The notes: generated by a model from the sequence alone, not told the origin. Shown: positions 33,741 to 43,154, numbered from the stretch's first letter. The stretch: 60,224 bases of DNA from Nanobdellota archaeon (GCA_024654505.1 JANLHN010000013.1:1-60224), one strand, 5' to 3'. Numbers and translations are program-made.

Positions 33741-34936
33741 CAAAAACCCCTCCCCATTTCCAAAACAGTCTTCAATTCAGAAACCAGCCTCTCTTCAAAA
33801 ACAGCACTCCTTTCATCCTCATTTTTTTCTAAAGATAGTACATTCATCAAACGAGGAAGATATTTATTAAATTCGGCAGGATTACTCAAAGAATATTCTT
33901 CTTGAATGATTTTCTCCATATTTTCCATGCTATCTTCTGCAGAAATTTCTGTAGTAAATTCTTCTTCATTTACCTTCAAAGAAGAGATACTTCTCAGAGT
34001 CACATATGCACCTTTTTTTATAATAAAATCTTCAATTTCAGCAAAACGGATATCTCCCGTCTTCCCTTGAATCAACGTCCCAAAAAGCTTTAACAAAACA
34101 ATCTTATCCTTGAGATTTATTCTATCTAACTCAGTGATTATTTGTTGTGTTGCTGTAAATCCATTATCAATCGAAACCTTCACATAGATTACCTCTTTTG
34201 AAGGAACCTTGAGATTTATAGTTTCAATACCACCTCTATCAACCTGAACAATCTGAAAACTCCCACAACCCAAATCAACCAATTCTTGAAAGTTGTTGGG
34301 ATATGTTGGTCCTGGATAAACCCAACAAGAATTTCTTGAACGAGCCTCAAACCTTTTATGGATATGACCTAAGGCATAATAGTTCGCAAGAGGAAGTTTT
34401 TCTTTTTCAATTGAGTCCATAGGGATTGTGCCAACAACATCTTTAATAGTTGAATGAACCATAAAGATTGTGAATGCATAAATGGAATCAAAATAAACTT
34501 TTCTTAAATCTTCCACCTCCATACCCGATTTTCTACCTGGATAACCATAAATTGCAATATCTCCGTGCATAGTTGGTTTTAGTTTTATTCTACCTTCTCC
34601 ATCAATCTCCCAGTTTTCAACATTTTTACAAAATCCCGCCTTCTCAAGAACATCTAAAAATGTTTTTCCAGAAGCGGAAAAATCATGACTTCCCGCAATA
34701 ATATAAACTGGAATTCTAGCATCTTTAACTTTTTTAAATTCTGCAAAAGAGTCCTTTAAAATTTCAATAGAAGGATAGGCAGAATCAAATAAATCTCCAG
34801 AAATTAAAATGAAGTCTACCTTTTCAGAGATACAACTATCAATCACTTTTGTAAAGCTCTCAAGGTTTAATTTTCTAAGTTCTTCTTGCCTCCATCCTCC
34901 AAGATGACAATCAGCCAAATGCGCAAATCTCACCAT
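33740..34936 (-). CDS. mre11: DNA double-strand break repair nuclease Mre11
   Basis: 398 residues from the ATG at 34936; a GTG directly before it is an alternative. Calcineurin-like phosphoesterase motifs are in order: FAHLADCHLGG, SGDLFDSA, AGSHDFS, and GHIHKRF. It has a GGAGGAG ribosome-binding sequence upstream. It is coupled to rad50 by a 1-base overlap. herA and nurA, which often complete this operon, are not here. Confidence 0.93.
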   Translation of the reverse strand: MVRFAHLADCHLGGWRQEELRKLNLESFTKVIDSCISEKVDFILISGDLFDSAYPSIEILKDSFAEFKKVKDARIPVYIIAGSHDFSASGKTFLDVLEKAGFCKNVENWEIDGEGRIKLKPTMHGDIAIYGYPGRKSGMEVEDLRKVYFDSIYAFTIFMVHSTIKDVVGTIPMDSIEKEKLPLANYYALGHIHKRFEARSRNSCWVYPGPTYPNNFQELVDLGCGSFQIVQVDRGGIETINLKVPSKEVIYVKVSIDNGFTATQQIITELDRINLKDKIVLLKLFGTLIQGKTGDIRFAEIEDFIIKKGAYVTLRSISSLKVNEEEFTTEISAEDSMENMEKIIQEEYSLSNPAEFNKYLPRLMNVLSLEKNEDERSAVFEERLVSELKTVLEMGRGF

Positions 34937-35039
34937 CACAAAACTCCTCCATTTTTACCATATTCTCAGAAAATAACGTCTTTATATAAATATAGTTGTA
35001 GTCAAGTTATTAATATATTTTAGGGAGCAGTGTTAACTA

Positions 35040-35564
35040 TTAACCAAACTCTAAAATCACCAATTCTTCCATAAAAATCTTCTTTCTGGCAACTTCTTTA
35101 GGTCCAAACTTTTCCAATTGATTCATAGGAGTCAAACTAGAAACCAACAACAAAATCTTCCCACCCTCATTCAAATGTTTCTTTGCGCCCTCCAAAAACC
35201 TAACGGCAACCTCATCTCCCTTCTCCCCCCCAGTGGTCGCTACTTGCGAATCTTCTGGCTCACGAGAATCTTTGGGTAAGTAAGGAGCATTAAAAGTAAT
35301 CAAGTCAAAATTGCCCTCAATCTCAGAAAATAAATCAGTTTTAATCGCCTTAAACCCCTTTCCCCTAACAAATTCTATTGACTCAGAATCAATATCTGCC
35401 GCAGTAATTGCTTCCTTAGGTAAAAATTCTAATGCTGTCTCTGCCAAAATTCCTGAGCCAGTTCCCATATCTAAATATTCAATTTCTCCCTCAAAATCCC
35501 GGAGATACCCTTTCAAATAATCGGCAAAAAAAATCGAATCATCTGAAGGTTGATAAATTGCCAT
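35040..35564 (-). CDS. HemK2/Mtq2-like protein glutamine methyltransferase
   Basis: 174 residues from the ATG at 35564. IYQPSDDS near the start, the SAM loop DMGTGSGILAETAL, and NAPYLP in place of the usual NPPY mark the HemK2/Mtq2 class. With Trm112 these methylate the Gln of the GGQ motif in aRF1, and aRF1 is in this window. The first residue of the NPPY motif's pair is Ala instead of Pro, a common variant. It lies one base after the small gene upstream. Confidence 0.85.
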   Translation of the reverse strand: MAIYQPSDDSIFFADYLKGYLRDFEGEIEYLDMGTGSGILAETALEFLPKEAITAADIDSESIEFVRGKGFKAIKTDLFSEIEGNFDLITFNAPYLPKDSREPEDSQVATTGGEKGDEVAVRFLEGAKKHLNEGGKILLLVSSLTPMNQLEKFGPKEVARKKIFMEELVILEFG

Positions 35565-35565
35565 A

Positions 35566-35892
35566 TTAAAATAATTGGTCCCAAAAAAGACCGAGGATAC
35601 CTGCAGCAACAAATACTAATGCTCCGCTGATAATTATAATCCAAATGGTTTTCTTGAGAGTATGTTTTGTTTCAGATTGCTCAAATGATGACTCTCCCCC
35701 ATATTGAGTACTAAATGAAGACGGTGTTTGGTAATATTGCCCTGGAGATTGTTTGGGAGCAAAATTTCCTCCAGAAACTTTCTGTGCTGCTGCCATAACT
35801 TCCTGTGAAGAATACCCTGCATTAATAAAACTCCTTTGGGCATTAGAAATACTTTCTCCCCTTTCAATAGCATTTTTCAATCCTCCAATCAA
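35566..35892 (-). CDS. Small tail-anchored protein with helical repeat, unknown
   Basis: About 108 residues. The N-terminal part (LKNAIERGESISNAQRSFINAGYSSQEVMAAAQ) is a short helical module often seen in uncharacterised DPANN proteins; a Gln/Ser-rich linker and one C-terminal membrane helix follow. No ATG is available: a TTG at 35892 or an ATT nearer the RNase J stop (translating IVEENRESGLIGG) would be the start. Tail-anchored, cytoplasmic N-terminus inferred. Function not known. Confidence 0.6.
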   Translation of the reverse strand: MIGGLKNAIERGESISNAQRSFINAGYSSQEVMAAAQKVSGGNFAPKQSPGQYYQTPSSFSTQYGGESSFEQSETKHTLKKTIWIIIISGALVFVAAGILGLFWDQLF

Positions 35893-35912
35893 TCCAGACT
35901 CACGATTTTCTT

Positions 35913-37244
35913 CTACAATTCTAAAACCTTCCCATCACCCATCAGATGACATTGTTTACCCAAATTATAACCTAGCTCCTTAACTAAGTCTGCCATAGGA
36001 CGTGTTTTATCAAGCCCTCCATGAGATGGAATCACATGTTGGGGATGTAGGATAGACATTATATCTCTCAAATCCTCACGACCACCATGACCGGAAACAT
36101 GAGCATCTCTAAATATTCGAGGTTTACTCTTTTTCAAATTAGCTTCCAATTTTGCAAATTGTAATTTATTCACTTCTGTGGGAATAACACTTGAAGAAAA
36201 AACAATATTATCGTCAGAGGTTATCTTAAATGGAAGTTGGTGTCTGGAAATTCTCTCAAGAATAGAACCTGGTTCTCCTTGATGCCCAGTACAAACAATA
36301 AGGTATTTCTTTCTATTCTTTTCTACATCCTGAAGCGTCTTCTCAACATGTCTGCGATACTTGGAGATTTTAACATTATTTAAAAATGGGGCAATCCCTA
36401 CATTTTTTGCCGCATTAGAATATTTGTCTAAACTTCTCCCAAGAAAAACAACCTCTCGATTTAGCTTAGCCCCAAACTCTACAATAGATTTCAGACGAGC
36501 AATGTGAGAAGAAAAAGTAGTCACAATCATCCCAGCATTCCTATTTTGGATAGTCATAAGAACCTCTTCCAATAAAACCCTTGCGACCTTCTCCGAAGGG
36601 GTTTTTCTCTCGCTACTAGAATAAAGAGAATCTACAACCAGGGCCAATATCCCCTCCTTAGCAAGTTCCCTAAGTCTTTTGTAATTAGGTTTTAATCCAA
36701 GAACAGGAGTATCATCTAATTTAAAATCATTAGCATAGACTACCACCCCCTTAGGAGTATGAATAGCAATCATCAAACATTGGGCTGTAGAATGAGTAAT
36801 GTTAATAAAATCAACCTGATATTTTTGATTTTTACCATTAACATAAAAAGTAGTGTTGGGCTTAATCTCAAATACTTTATTATTCAGTGATAAGTTATTA
36901 TCTAACAACAATGAGTTAAGAACTTGTATGGTAAATGGAGTTCCATAAATAGGCGCATTGTACCTATCAGATAAAAAGGGAATTGCCCCTACATGGTCTA
37001 AATGCGCATGGCTAACAAACTGTGCCCTCACCTTGTGTCTAATGTTCTCAATAACAGAATCCTCTGGAATAGCACTAATTGACTTAAGTTTTTTCTCAGT
37101 CATAACCTTATCCCTCTCTTCCATAGATATAATTGCCGGTAAGAAAAACCCTTCATCAAAGATAAACGCATCATCTTCTAACTCAACAACAACCATATTT
37201 TTCCCAACTTCAGAAAAACCCCCAACTGTGTGTATTTTTACCAT
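35913..37244 (-). CDS. rnj: Ribonuclease J (beta-CASP metallo-beta-lactamase)
   Basis: 443 residues. The metal site HAHLDH, a second histidine region (NITHSTAQ), ANDFK, and beta-CASP motifs near SGHGGRED and SHGG identify RNase J, a 5'-3' exonuclease of archaeal RNA turnover. Its start region is duplicated in a 53-base tandem repeat, and a 19-codon upstream frame ends overlapping the start ATG. Exosome genes for 3'-5' decay lie downstream in the window. Confidence 0.93.
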   Translation of the reverse strand: MVKIHTVGGFSEVGKNMVVVELEDDAFIFDEGFFLPAIISMEERDKVMTEKKLKSISAIPEDSVIENIRHKVRAQFVSHAHLDHVGAIPFLSDRYNAPIYGTPFTIQVLNSLLLDNNLSLNNKVFEIKPNTTFYVNGKNQKYQVDFINITHSTAQCLMIAIHTPKGVVVYANDFKLDDTPVLGLKPNYKRLRELAKEGILALVVDSLYSSSERKTPSEKVARVLLEEVLMTIQNRNAGMIVTTFSSHIARLKSIVEFGAKLNREVVFLGRSLDKYSNAAKNVGIAPFLNNVKISKYRRHVEKTLQDVEKNRKKYLIVCTGHQGEPGSILERISRHQLPFKITSDDNIVFSSSVIPTEVNKLQFAKLEANLKKSKPRIFRDAHVSGHGGREDLRDIMSILHPQHVIPSHGGLDKTRPMADLVKELGYNLGKQCHLMGDGKVLEL

Positions 37245-37342
37245 TTTTTGTTTTGAATAAAATAGTCTATGAATGATTTATAATCATACTTTACCATTTT
37301 TTGTTTTGAATAAAAGGGTCCATGTATGATAGACAATCATAC
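37237..37342 (-). repeat. 53-base tandem repeat covering the RNase J start
   Basis: Two copies (37237-37289, 37290-37342) match at 46 of 53 positions, the first 26 perfectly. Each copy has, in gene sense, a short inverted repeat (ATGATT/AATCAT in one, GTATGAT/ATCATAC in the other) and ends with the RNase J start (AAAAAATGGTAAA). The upstream ATG opens a 19-codon frame whose stop TAA overlaps the real start. Confidence 0.85.
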
Positions 37343-37425
37343 TTCCCAATATTATATTGACAAGCCCCTATATGTATTTAAAGATTTGTAGTAATGTTTT
37401 TAATTGGGGTTAAACTAACTATTAA

Positions 37426-37719
37426 ATGAATAAAAAAGGGCTTTTAGGAACAATTATTACTATTTTAGTTTTAATAGTAATAGGATTCTTTTGGTTTGTT
37501 AGAGAAATGAATTCTGAGGAAGAAATTACTTGCGTTAAGGTTCAGACCACTTGCTGTGGTTGTAACATGGGGGGTTCAGAAAAATGTGTGTTAGGGGATG
37601 AGGTAGAAAAATATGAAAAAAACTTATCTGAATGTTCGCCAACAATAATTTGTGGTGCAGTTTTCAATTGTGAAATAGAATCTTGTGAATATATTAAAGG
37701 AGAGTGTATTCCAAAATGA
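37426..37719 (+). CDS. Cysteine-rich membrane-anchored mini-protein
   Basis: 97 residues: one N-terminal membrane helix (about 5-25) and an outside domain with ten cysteines, including TTCCGCNMGG. The spacing suggests five disulfides or a metal site, in an oxidising space outside the membrane. The ATG of the subtilase overlaps its stop (ATGA), so they are co-translated. It might be a substrate, inhibitor or partner of that protease. No known family was recognised. Confidence 0.75.
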   Translation: MNKKGLLGTIITILVLIVIGFFWFVREMNSEEEITCVKVQTTCCGCNMGGSEKCVLGDEVEKYEKNLSECSPTIICGAVFNCEIESCEYIKGECIPK

Positions 37720-40439
37720 GGAGGGTTTTTATGTTGTTAATATTTTTATTAATCTTAAGTGGATTTGTCTTTGGAATGTCTGGAGAGAAAAATTTAGATA
37801 AGGTTTTCTCAGAGAGTATTCTAGATGATTTTAGTAAGGGGAATGAAAAAGTTACTGTAGTCTTAAAAATAAAAGATAACCAAAACTTAAGAATCAAAAA
37901 CTTTGAAATAGAATCTAAAAAAATCTCTTCAGAATATGTTACTAGAGAAGTTTCCTTAAAAGAACTCCAAGAACTACAATTAGACCCTAGTGTTGAAAAG
38001 ATTTTCTCAGAGAACCATTTGCATGCATTCATGGGAGAAGCTACGGGAGTTGTAAAATCTAATTTCACAAACAATCTAAAAATTGATGGAACAAATCTTA
38101 CAGGTACTGGACAAACGGTTTGTATTATTGATACTGGAATAGATTTTTCACATCCAGATCTTTCCGGAAAAAATAATAGCTGTATTATAGATTGTTTTGA
38201 TAAATCTTGCATTGAAAATTGTTCTATTGGAGATGATGAGGGCCATGGAACTCATGTTGCGGGAATTGTTACAGCCTATGGAGGAATAACCGGAATTGCT
38301 CCAAATGTTAGTCTAATTGGTGTAAAGATTCTTGATTCTAATGGAGATGCAAGTGGGAATAGTGCTGATTTGAATAATGCCATTGATTGGTGTGTTAATG
38401 AAAATGTTACAGTTATTACTATGAGTCTTGGGACAGTAGGATTATACAGTTCTTCTTGTGAGGGGATTTTCCCCACATGGAGCAACTCAATAAATGCGGC
38501 TGTTGCTAAAAATATTTCTGTTGTGGCTGCCTCTGGAAATGATGCTAATAAGACCCACATATCCTCTCCCGCATGCATATCCAATACTATTGCGGTTGGA
38601 GATACCTATGATACCAATGTGGGAAGTGTTAATTGGACAGGAACCTGCTTTGATGAAACAACTATTACAGACCAAATTGTTTGTCATGCTAATAGAAATT
38701 CTCTTGTAAAATTATTTGCTCCAGGAGCCATGATTAATTCTACTTTAAGTGGAGGAGGATATCAAAGGTTTGGAGGAACCTCTATGGCAACCCCAATGGT
38801 TGCTGGAGCTATTGCCTTGATAAATCAATATCTAAACTTGATTAACCAAACAAAATCTCCTTCAGAAATAGTATCAATCTTAAACAACACCGGACAAAGA
38901 CTCGATGACATGGCAGGAAGCGGAACAAATTTCACAAGAATAAACGTGTATAATGCCGTCCTGTCTTTAGATGAAATAAATCCAAACGTGACTCTCGTTT
39001 CTCCAGAAAATAATTTAATAAATCTAATAAAAAACAAAACATTTACATGTAACACCACAGACTGGCAACTCGCAAACATCACTTTCCAAATTTGGAATTC
39101 TACAGGACTTTATAACTCTTCAACAGCAAATATAACTGGAACATCTAATGAATCTTCTTTTAATCTAACAAATATGTCGGAAGGAACATACAATTGGACT
39201 TGTTTATCTATAGACAATCAAAGCAATCCAAATTATGCAACAGAAAACTTCACATTAACAATAGGGGGAATATTAGTAGAATCTTCAACACCGATAAATA
39301 ATAATGAAACAAGAAATAATGCAACAAATTTTACTTGTAATTCTACATCTGAAGCAAATTATTCTTTATTAAATATCACCTTCTACTTATGGAACGCAAC
39401 AGGGCTTTATAATTCTTCAACAAAAAATATAACGGGAACCCAAAACACCACAACATTCAGTCACACCTTCATAAAAGATGGAAATTATTCTTGGAGTTGT
39501 AAAGGATTTAACAACGCAGGTAAGTTTTCTTGGTCAGAAAGTAATTTCACAATTATGTATGATGGAACAGCCCCAACAATCTCCAGCGTAAGTGCCTCTG
39601 TAACTAGTTCCAGCGCAACTATAACCTGGACAACAAACGAATCATCAAATTCATCAATAACTGGGGAAATTGGAAATTCCTCCTCGACACCTAGGACAAG
39701 CCACTCATTATCAATTTCGAGTCTCACAGCCTCAACAACTTACAACTATAATGTAACCTCATGTGACCGACTAGGAAATTGTAATACTACCACCGGACAA
39801 ACCCTCACAACATCTGCCGCACCAGCAGAAGATGATGATAGTGATTCGGATAGCGGGAGTGGAGGAGGAAGCACCAGCACAACGACAACGACAACAAGGT
39901 TAATAAGTACACTAAGAGAAGTTTCAACAACAGAACTCTCTACAGGTTTTACTAAGAATTTTTCAAAAAATGAAAAAATCGCTTTTAATGTTTCAAACGT
40001 TGCTGGAGGAAGACACACATTAACCGTAACAGAAATTGGGGCAAATTATGTAGACCTTCTGATAGAGAGTAATCCAATAAGCTTGACCGTTGAAACCGGT
40101 CAGTCAAAAAGTCTAAACCTTACATCAGAGACCAATTATGATATTTCAATTACTTTAGACAGCATCACATCGGGAAAAGCACAAATAACATTAAAATCAA
40201 CCAATGAAATAATAGAAAAAGAAGAAGTTAGAGAATCTCCTATTACAGGACAGGCTACAGGGGAGAGCGGTGTAACGGGCCAAATAAAAGATAACACTCC
40301 TTGGATTGTAGGGATGGTTATAGTTCTTGGAGGAGTAATTTACATGACTATTTTTAGGAATAGAAAGCAATTAAAAACTACAGAGATTCTTAATGTTAAA
40401 GATGACTATGAAAAGATTGAAGTTAAAGACCTCAGCTAG
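37716..40439 (+). CDS. Subtilisin-like serine protease, surface-anchored
   Basis: 907 residues from the ATG at 37716. Signal peptide, a propeptide (about 25-110), then an S8 domain with Asp139 (IDTGIDFSHPD), His177 (GHGTHVAG) and Ser356 (GGTSMATPM). Three Ig/FnIII-like domains, very rich in N-glycosylation sequons, follow; then an Asp/Ser and Thr linker, another beta domain, ITGQ and VTGQ motifs, a membrane helix (about 860-880) and a short cytoplasmic tail. It probably matures or degrades surface proteins. The C-terminus could be recognised by the archaeosortase, but that is a guess. Confidence 0.92.
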   Translation: MRRVFMLLIFLLILSGFVFGMSGEKNLDKVFSESILDDFSKGNEKVTVVLKIKDNQNLRIKNFEIESKKISSEYVTREVSLKELQELQLDPSVEKIFSENHLHAFMGEATGVVKSNFTNNLKIDGTNLTGTGQTVCIIDTGIDFSHPDLSGKNNSCIIDCFDKSCIENCSIGDDEGHGTHVAGIVTAYGGITGIAPNVSLIGVKILDSNGDASGNSADLNNAIDWCVNENVTVITMSLGTVGLYSSSCEGIFPTWSNSINAAVAKNISVVAASGNDANKTHISSPACISNTIAVGDTYDTNVGSVNWTGTCFDETTITDQIVCHANRNSLVKLFAPGAMINSTLSGGGYQRFGGTSMATPMVAGAIALINQYLNLINQTKSPSEIVSILNNTGQRLDDMAGSGTNFTRINVYNAVLSLDEINPNVTLVSPENNLINLIKNKTFTCNTTDWQLANITFQIWNSTGLYNSSTANITGTSNESSFNLTNMSEGTYNWTCLSIDNQSNPNYATENFTLTIGGILVESSTPINNNETRNNATNFTCNSTSEANYSLLNITFYLWNATGLYNSSTKNITGTQNTTTFSHTFIKDGNYSWSCKGFNNAGKFSWSESNFTIMYDGTAPTISSVSASVTSSSATITWTTNESSNSSITGEIGNSSSTPRTSHSLSISSLTASTTYNYNVTSCDRLGNCNTTTGQTLTTSAAPAEDDDSDSDSGSGGGSTSTTTTTTRLISTLREVSTTELSTGFTKNFSKNEKIAFNVSNVAGGRHTLTVTEIGANYVDLLIESNPISLTVETGQSKSLNLTSETNYDISITLDSITSGKAQITLKSTNEIIEKEEVRESPITGQATGESGVTGQIKDNTPWIVGMVIVLGGVIYMTIFRNRKQLKTTEILNVKDDYEKIEVKDLS

Positions 40440-40686
40440 AGATAAAAGAAGATACTTCTTAACTAGAAGTTCAAACGAATCTATTGAGAAAGCAATCCTT
40501 GAATACTTAGGGGTCCTTGGCTTCGCAAAAGCCACCTATAAAAAAATCGTAGATAAAGAACTTCCCCAAGACAAAACAATAGGCAGCTGCCTTACAAAAT
40601 CCCTCAATGATGTCCGAACAGCCCTCTCAATGGCCGGTATAAATATAGAGAGGGTAAGTGGGACAATTAAAGGGTTAATGAGATAA
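40408..40686 (+). CDS. rnp2: RNase P protein subunit Pop5 (Rnp2)
   Basis: 92 residues from an ATG at 40408, overlapping the subtilase end by 32 bases; an ATG at 40402 or 40393 is also possible. ARDKRRYFLTR near the start and RTALSMAGINIERVSGTIKGL at the end are Pop5 signatures. Pop5 with Rpp30 activates RNase P RNA. Position directly before psmA is the usual order in the archaeal exosome superoperon and supports the call. Confidence 0.85.
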   Translation: MKRLKLKTSARDKRRYFLTRSSNESIEKAILEYLGVLGFAKATYKKIVDKELPQDKTIGSCLTKSLNDVRTALSMAGINIERVSGTIKGLMR

Positions 40687-40739
40687 AAACCTTTAAAAAC
40701 ACCACAACAATAAACTTTATTAAGAGATATTCTCCCCAG

Positions 40740-40805
40740 TTATATTATATAAAATGGAAGTGGGTTCAAAAAAACCCATGTCATTTTCGTAAACAAAAAT
40801 GGAAG
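40740..40805 (+). promoter_or_regulatory. psmA leader with duplicated start and hairpin
   Basis: A TATA-like stretch (TTATATTATATAAAA, about 40739-40753) is followed by AAAATGGAAG (40751-40760), repeated at 40796-40805 where it is the true start. Between lies a hairpin with TGGGTT/AACCCA arms (40761-40766, 40773-40778). The first ATG opens a 12-codon frame ending with TAA shortly before the real ATG. Confidence 0.6.
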
Positions 40806-41500
40806 ACGTACAACACCAACAAATGGGCTATGATCGTGCCGCAACGATGTTCGCACCGGATGGTCACATTCTCCAAGTGGAATATGCAGAAAAAACAATC
40901 CGTTTAGGTTCAGCCTCAATAGGATTAGTTTGTGACAAAGCGGTAATTGTAGTCTCTGATAGAAGAAAGAAAGACAATTTGATAGTTGAAGAATCTGCAA
41001 ACAAAATTATTGAAATAGACGAACATATAATCGCAGTTTCTGCAGGAATTACTTCTGATGCTCGAGTCTTAATTGAAAAAGCAAGAATACTAGCACAACA
41101 ACACCGAGTGAATTATGATTCGGCACCAAACACAGAATCAATAGTCAGAGAAATAGCTGATATCAAACAACAGTTCACCCAATATGGAGGGGCTAGACCT
41201 TTTGGAGTTTCTATGATGTTTGCAGGATTCAACGAGGAACCGTTATTATACACTACAGATATCACTGGAAATTATCTTCGATACAACGCAAACGCAATCG
41301 GAGAAGATGATGAAAAGGTGAAAAATATTTTAAGAAAGAAATATCAAAAAGGATTAAGTGCCCAAGAAGGAATGAAACTAGTTATAGAAGTTTTCAAAGA
41401 AGCCCAAGGAGATAAATTCGACATCGAACGGCTAGATGCAGGAATCCTTGAGAAAGGAAAAGTCACAAGATTAAGTGGCGCTGAAATAGAAAGATACTAG
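40799..41500 (+). CDS. psmA: Proteasome subunit alpha
   Basis: 233 residues. The alpha signature (YDRAATMFAPDGHILQVEYAEKTI) and the family length are clear; the N-terminal helix gates the 20S core, which degrades proteins unfolded by PAN or Cdc48. The beta subunit is not here. It follows Pop5, as in the exosome superoperon, but SBDS is separated by four inserted genes. Confidence 0.95.
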   Translation: MEDVQHQQMGYDRAATMFAPDGHILQVEYAEKTIRLGSASIGLVCDKAVIVVSDRRKKDNLIVEESANKIIEIDEHIIAVSAGITSDARVLIEKARILAQQHRVNYDSAPNTESIVREIADIKQQFTQYGGARPFGVSMMFAGFNEEPLLYTTDITGNYLRYNANAIGEDDEKVKNILRKKYQKGLSAQEGMKLVIEVFKEAQGDKFDIERLDAGILEKGKVTRLSGAEIERY

Positions 41501-41510
41501 GGGTGAATAA

Positions 41511-42119
41511 ATGATTTTAGAAACAGAGAGACTAATTTTAAGAAAAGCAAGAAAAGGGGATTGGAAAGATATTTTAGAAGCCTGTAAAGATTTAGATTTA
41601 ACAAGATATCTTGCAGTAGTCCCACACCCCTACACAAAGAAAGATGCGGAATGGTTTGTAAATGATTGTTTGAAGAAATGGAGAAAAAAGGAAATGGATA
41701 AATTTCCCTTTCTCATTGAATTGAAATCTGAAAAAAAGGTAATTGGAGTAATCTCTTTAGATTTAAAGAAATCTGATGGAATAGGAACAACCGGTTCTTG
41801 GATAAATAAAAATTATTGGAAAAGGGGATATATCACCGAGGCGAAGATAGCAGTTAATGAATTTGCATTTAATGAACAAAAAATGAGAAAATTGGAGACC
41901 TCTGTGGCAAAAGTAAACGAAGCTTCAAAAGCGACACAAGAGGCAGTGGGATACAAATATGAAGGAACTAGAATAAAGGGAGTAAAGACTAAATCTACAG
42001 GGAAGATTTATGATTTAATTCTTTATGGTCTAATGAAAGAAGATTGGAAGAAACAACTACCAAAGCTAAAAAAGAAGTTAAAAGAAAAGATTAAGAAATT
42101 AGAAATAGAGAAGTATTAA
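41511..42119 (+). CDS. GNAT-family N-acetyltransferase (RimJ/RimL-like)
   Basis: 202 residues. LETERLILRKARKGDWKDILEA at the start and the acetyl-CoA region NEFAFNEQKMRKLETSVAKVNEASKATQEAVGYKYEGT are typical of RimJ/RimL-type enzymes. A GGTG ribosome-binding sequence precedes the ATG, 10 bases after psmA. The C-terminal Lys-rich helix is an addition. Substrate unknown. Confidence 0.88.
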   Translation: MILETERLILRKARKGDWKDILEACKDLDLTRYLAVVPHPYTKKDAEWFVNDCLKKWRKKEMDKFPFLIELKSEKKVIGVISLDLKKSDGIGTTGSWINKNYWKRGYITEAKIAVNEFAFNEQKMRKLETSVAKVNEASKATQEAVGYKYEGTRIKGVKTKSTGKIYDLILYGLMKEDWKKQLPKLKKKLKEKIKKLEIEKY

Positions 42120-42143
42120 AAATCCTAATTGTTTATATAACGT

Positions 42144-42665
42144 ATGCCATTTCAAACATCAAGCTTCGCACAGTCAAACCCCATACTCTTTAATTTTATA
42201 GCCCCTCTTATTTTAATAACCGCCCTTATTTATGCTATACTCATAAAAATAAAATTATTTTCTAACAAACACACAATAATTATTTCTGTAGTCATTGGTC
42301 TTCTCGCAACAATTGGAGGATATTATTCCACATGTATTCAAACCCTTATTGTTGCAATGATTATTTCGCTAACAATCTCTTTAGTAATTATAATCTTTAA
42401 GGGAAGTTCAAAAGAGTCCACCTTTGCAAAAATTATGTATGCCCTAATATCTTTGATAGTCATTTTGTTCACCCTTTCAATAGAAGGTTCTTGTACCCCT
42501 TGGTTAACACCTCCTTTAGTCTTCAAGATAGTAGTGGGTGTTGTATTACTTGCCTTAGTTCTGTATGGTGCCTCCAACCAAAAAGAGAAAAAGAAAGATG
42601 ATGATGACAATGACGATGAAGATGTCTATGGAAGAGACGTTTATGGAAGAAATGTTCTCTTTTAA
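42144..42665 (+). CDS. Membrane protein with acidic, Tyr-Gly-Arg tail, unknown
   Basis: 173 residues with four or five hydrophobic helices and a cytoplasmic tail holding an Asp run (KKDDDDNDDEDVYGRD) and a short VYGR repeat. No motif for transport or catalysis was recognised. It is one of the genes inserted between psmA and SBDS. Only cytoplasmic location of the tail is inferred. Confidence 0.65.
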   Translation: MPFQTSSFAQSNPILFNFIAPLILITALIYAILIKIKLFSNKHTIIISVVIGLLATIGGYYSTCIQTLIVAMIISLTISLVIIIFKGSSKESTFAKIMYALISLIVILFTLSIEGSCTPWLTPPLVFKIVVGVVLLALVLYGASNQKEKKKDDDDNDDEDVYGRDVYGRNVLF

Positions 42666-42740
42666 AGGAAAATTAAAAAATCTCTTTGAAAATTAAACCA
42701 ACATAGGTAATTATTTAAAGTTGTCAGGATATCAACTATT

Positions 42741-43154
42741 ATGAATTCATATAAAGTATACTTAACTCCAAAAGTCTTGGTTGTTGAGGGAGATGATCCC
42801 CAAAACCTCGGAGAGTTTGAGATTATTAATAAATTAGAAATAACAAAAGAAAAAGAATTTTATGAAATTTTAGCCATTTTCAAACGAGGGGAACATTACT
42901 CTGTTAAAATATTTTACCCTAAAATAAAAATAGAAAAATCATTCAAATTTGTTGAAGGAGAAAAAATTATCGAAAAAAAGAAGGTCTCCGTAAAAGAAAG
43001 TAATGACATAAAAAAAGTTAGGGGATGGATATTAGATATTCTAATTGATATTTCTAATTCTCATTACAAAAAATCTGAAAAAAGAGGTCCTGGAATGGAG
43101 CTTATCAAAAAAGATATGGTCTCTCTACGCGACAGAATATTAAAATGGACCTAA
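42741..43154 (+). CDS. Soluble protein of unknown function preceding a glycosyltransferase
   Basis: 137 residues, charged, beta-rich first half (KVYLTPKVLVVEGDDPQNLGEF) and helical second half. A TATA-like TTATTTAAAG (about 42711-42720) at leaderless distance supports the ATG at 42741. Its end overlaps the glycosyltransferase start by 10 bases, so they are co-expressed. No homologous family was recognised. Confidence 0.65.
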   Translation: MNSYKVYLTPKVLVVEGDDPQNLGEFEIINKLEITKEKEFYEILAIFKRGEHYSVKIFYPKIKIEKSFKFVEGEKIIEKKKVSVKESNDIKKVRGWILDILIDISNSHYKKSEKRGPGMELIKKDMVSLRDRILKWT

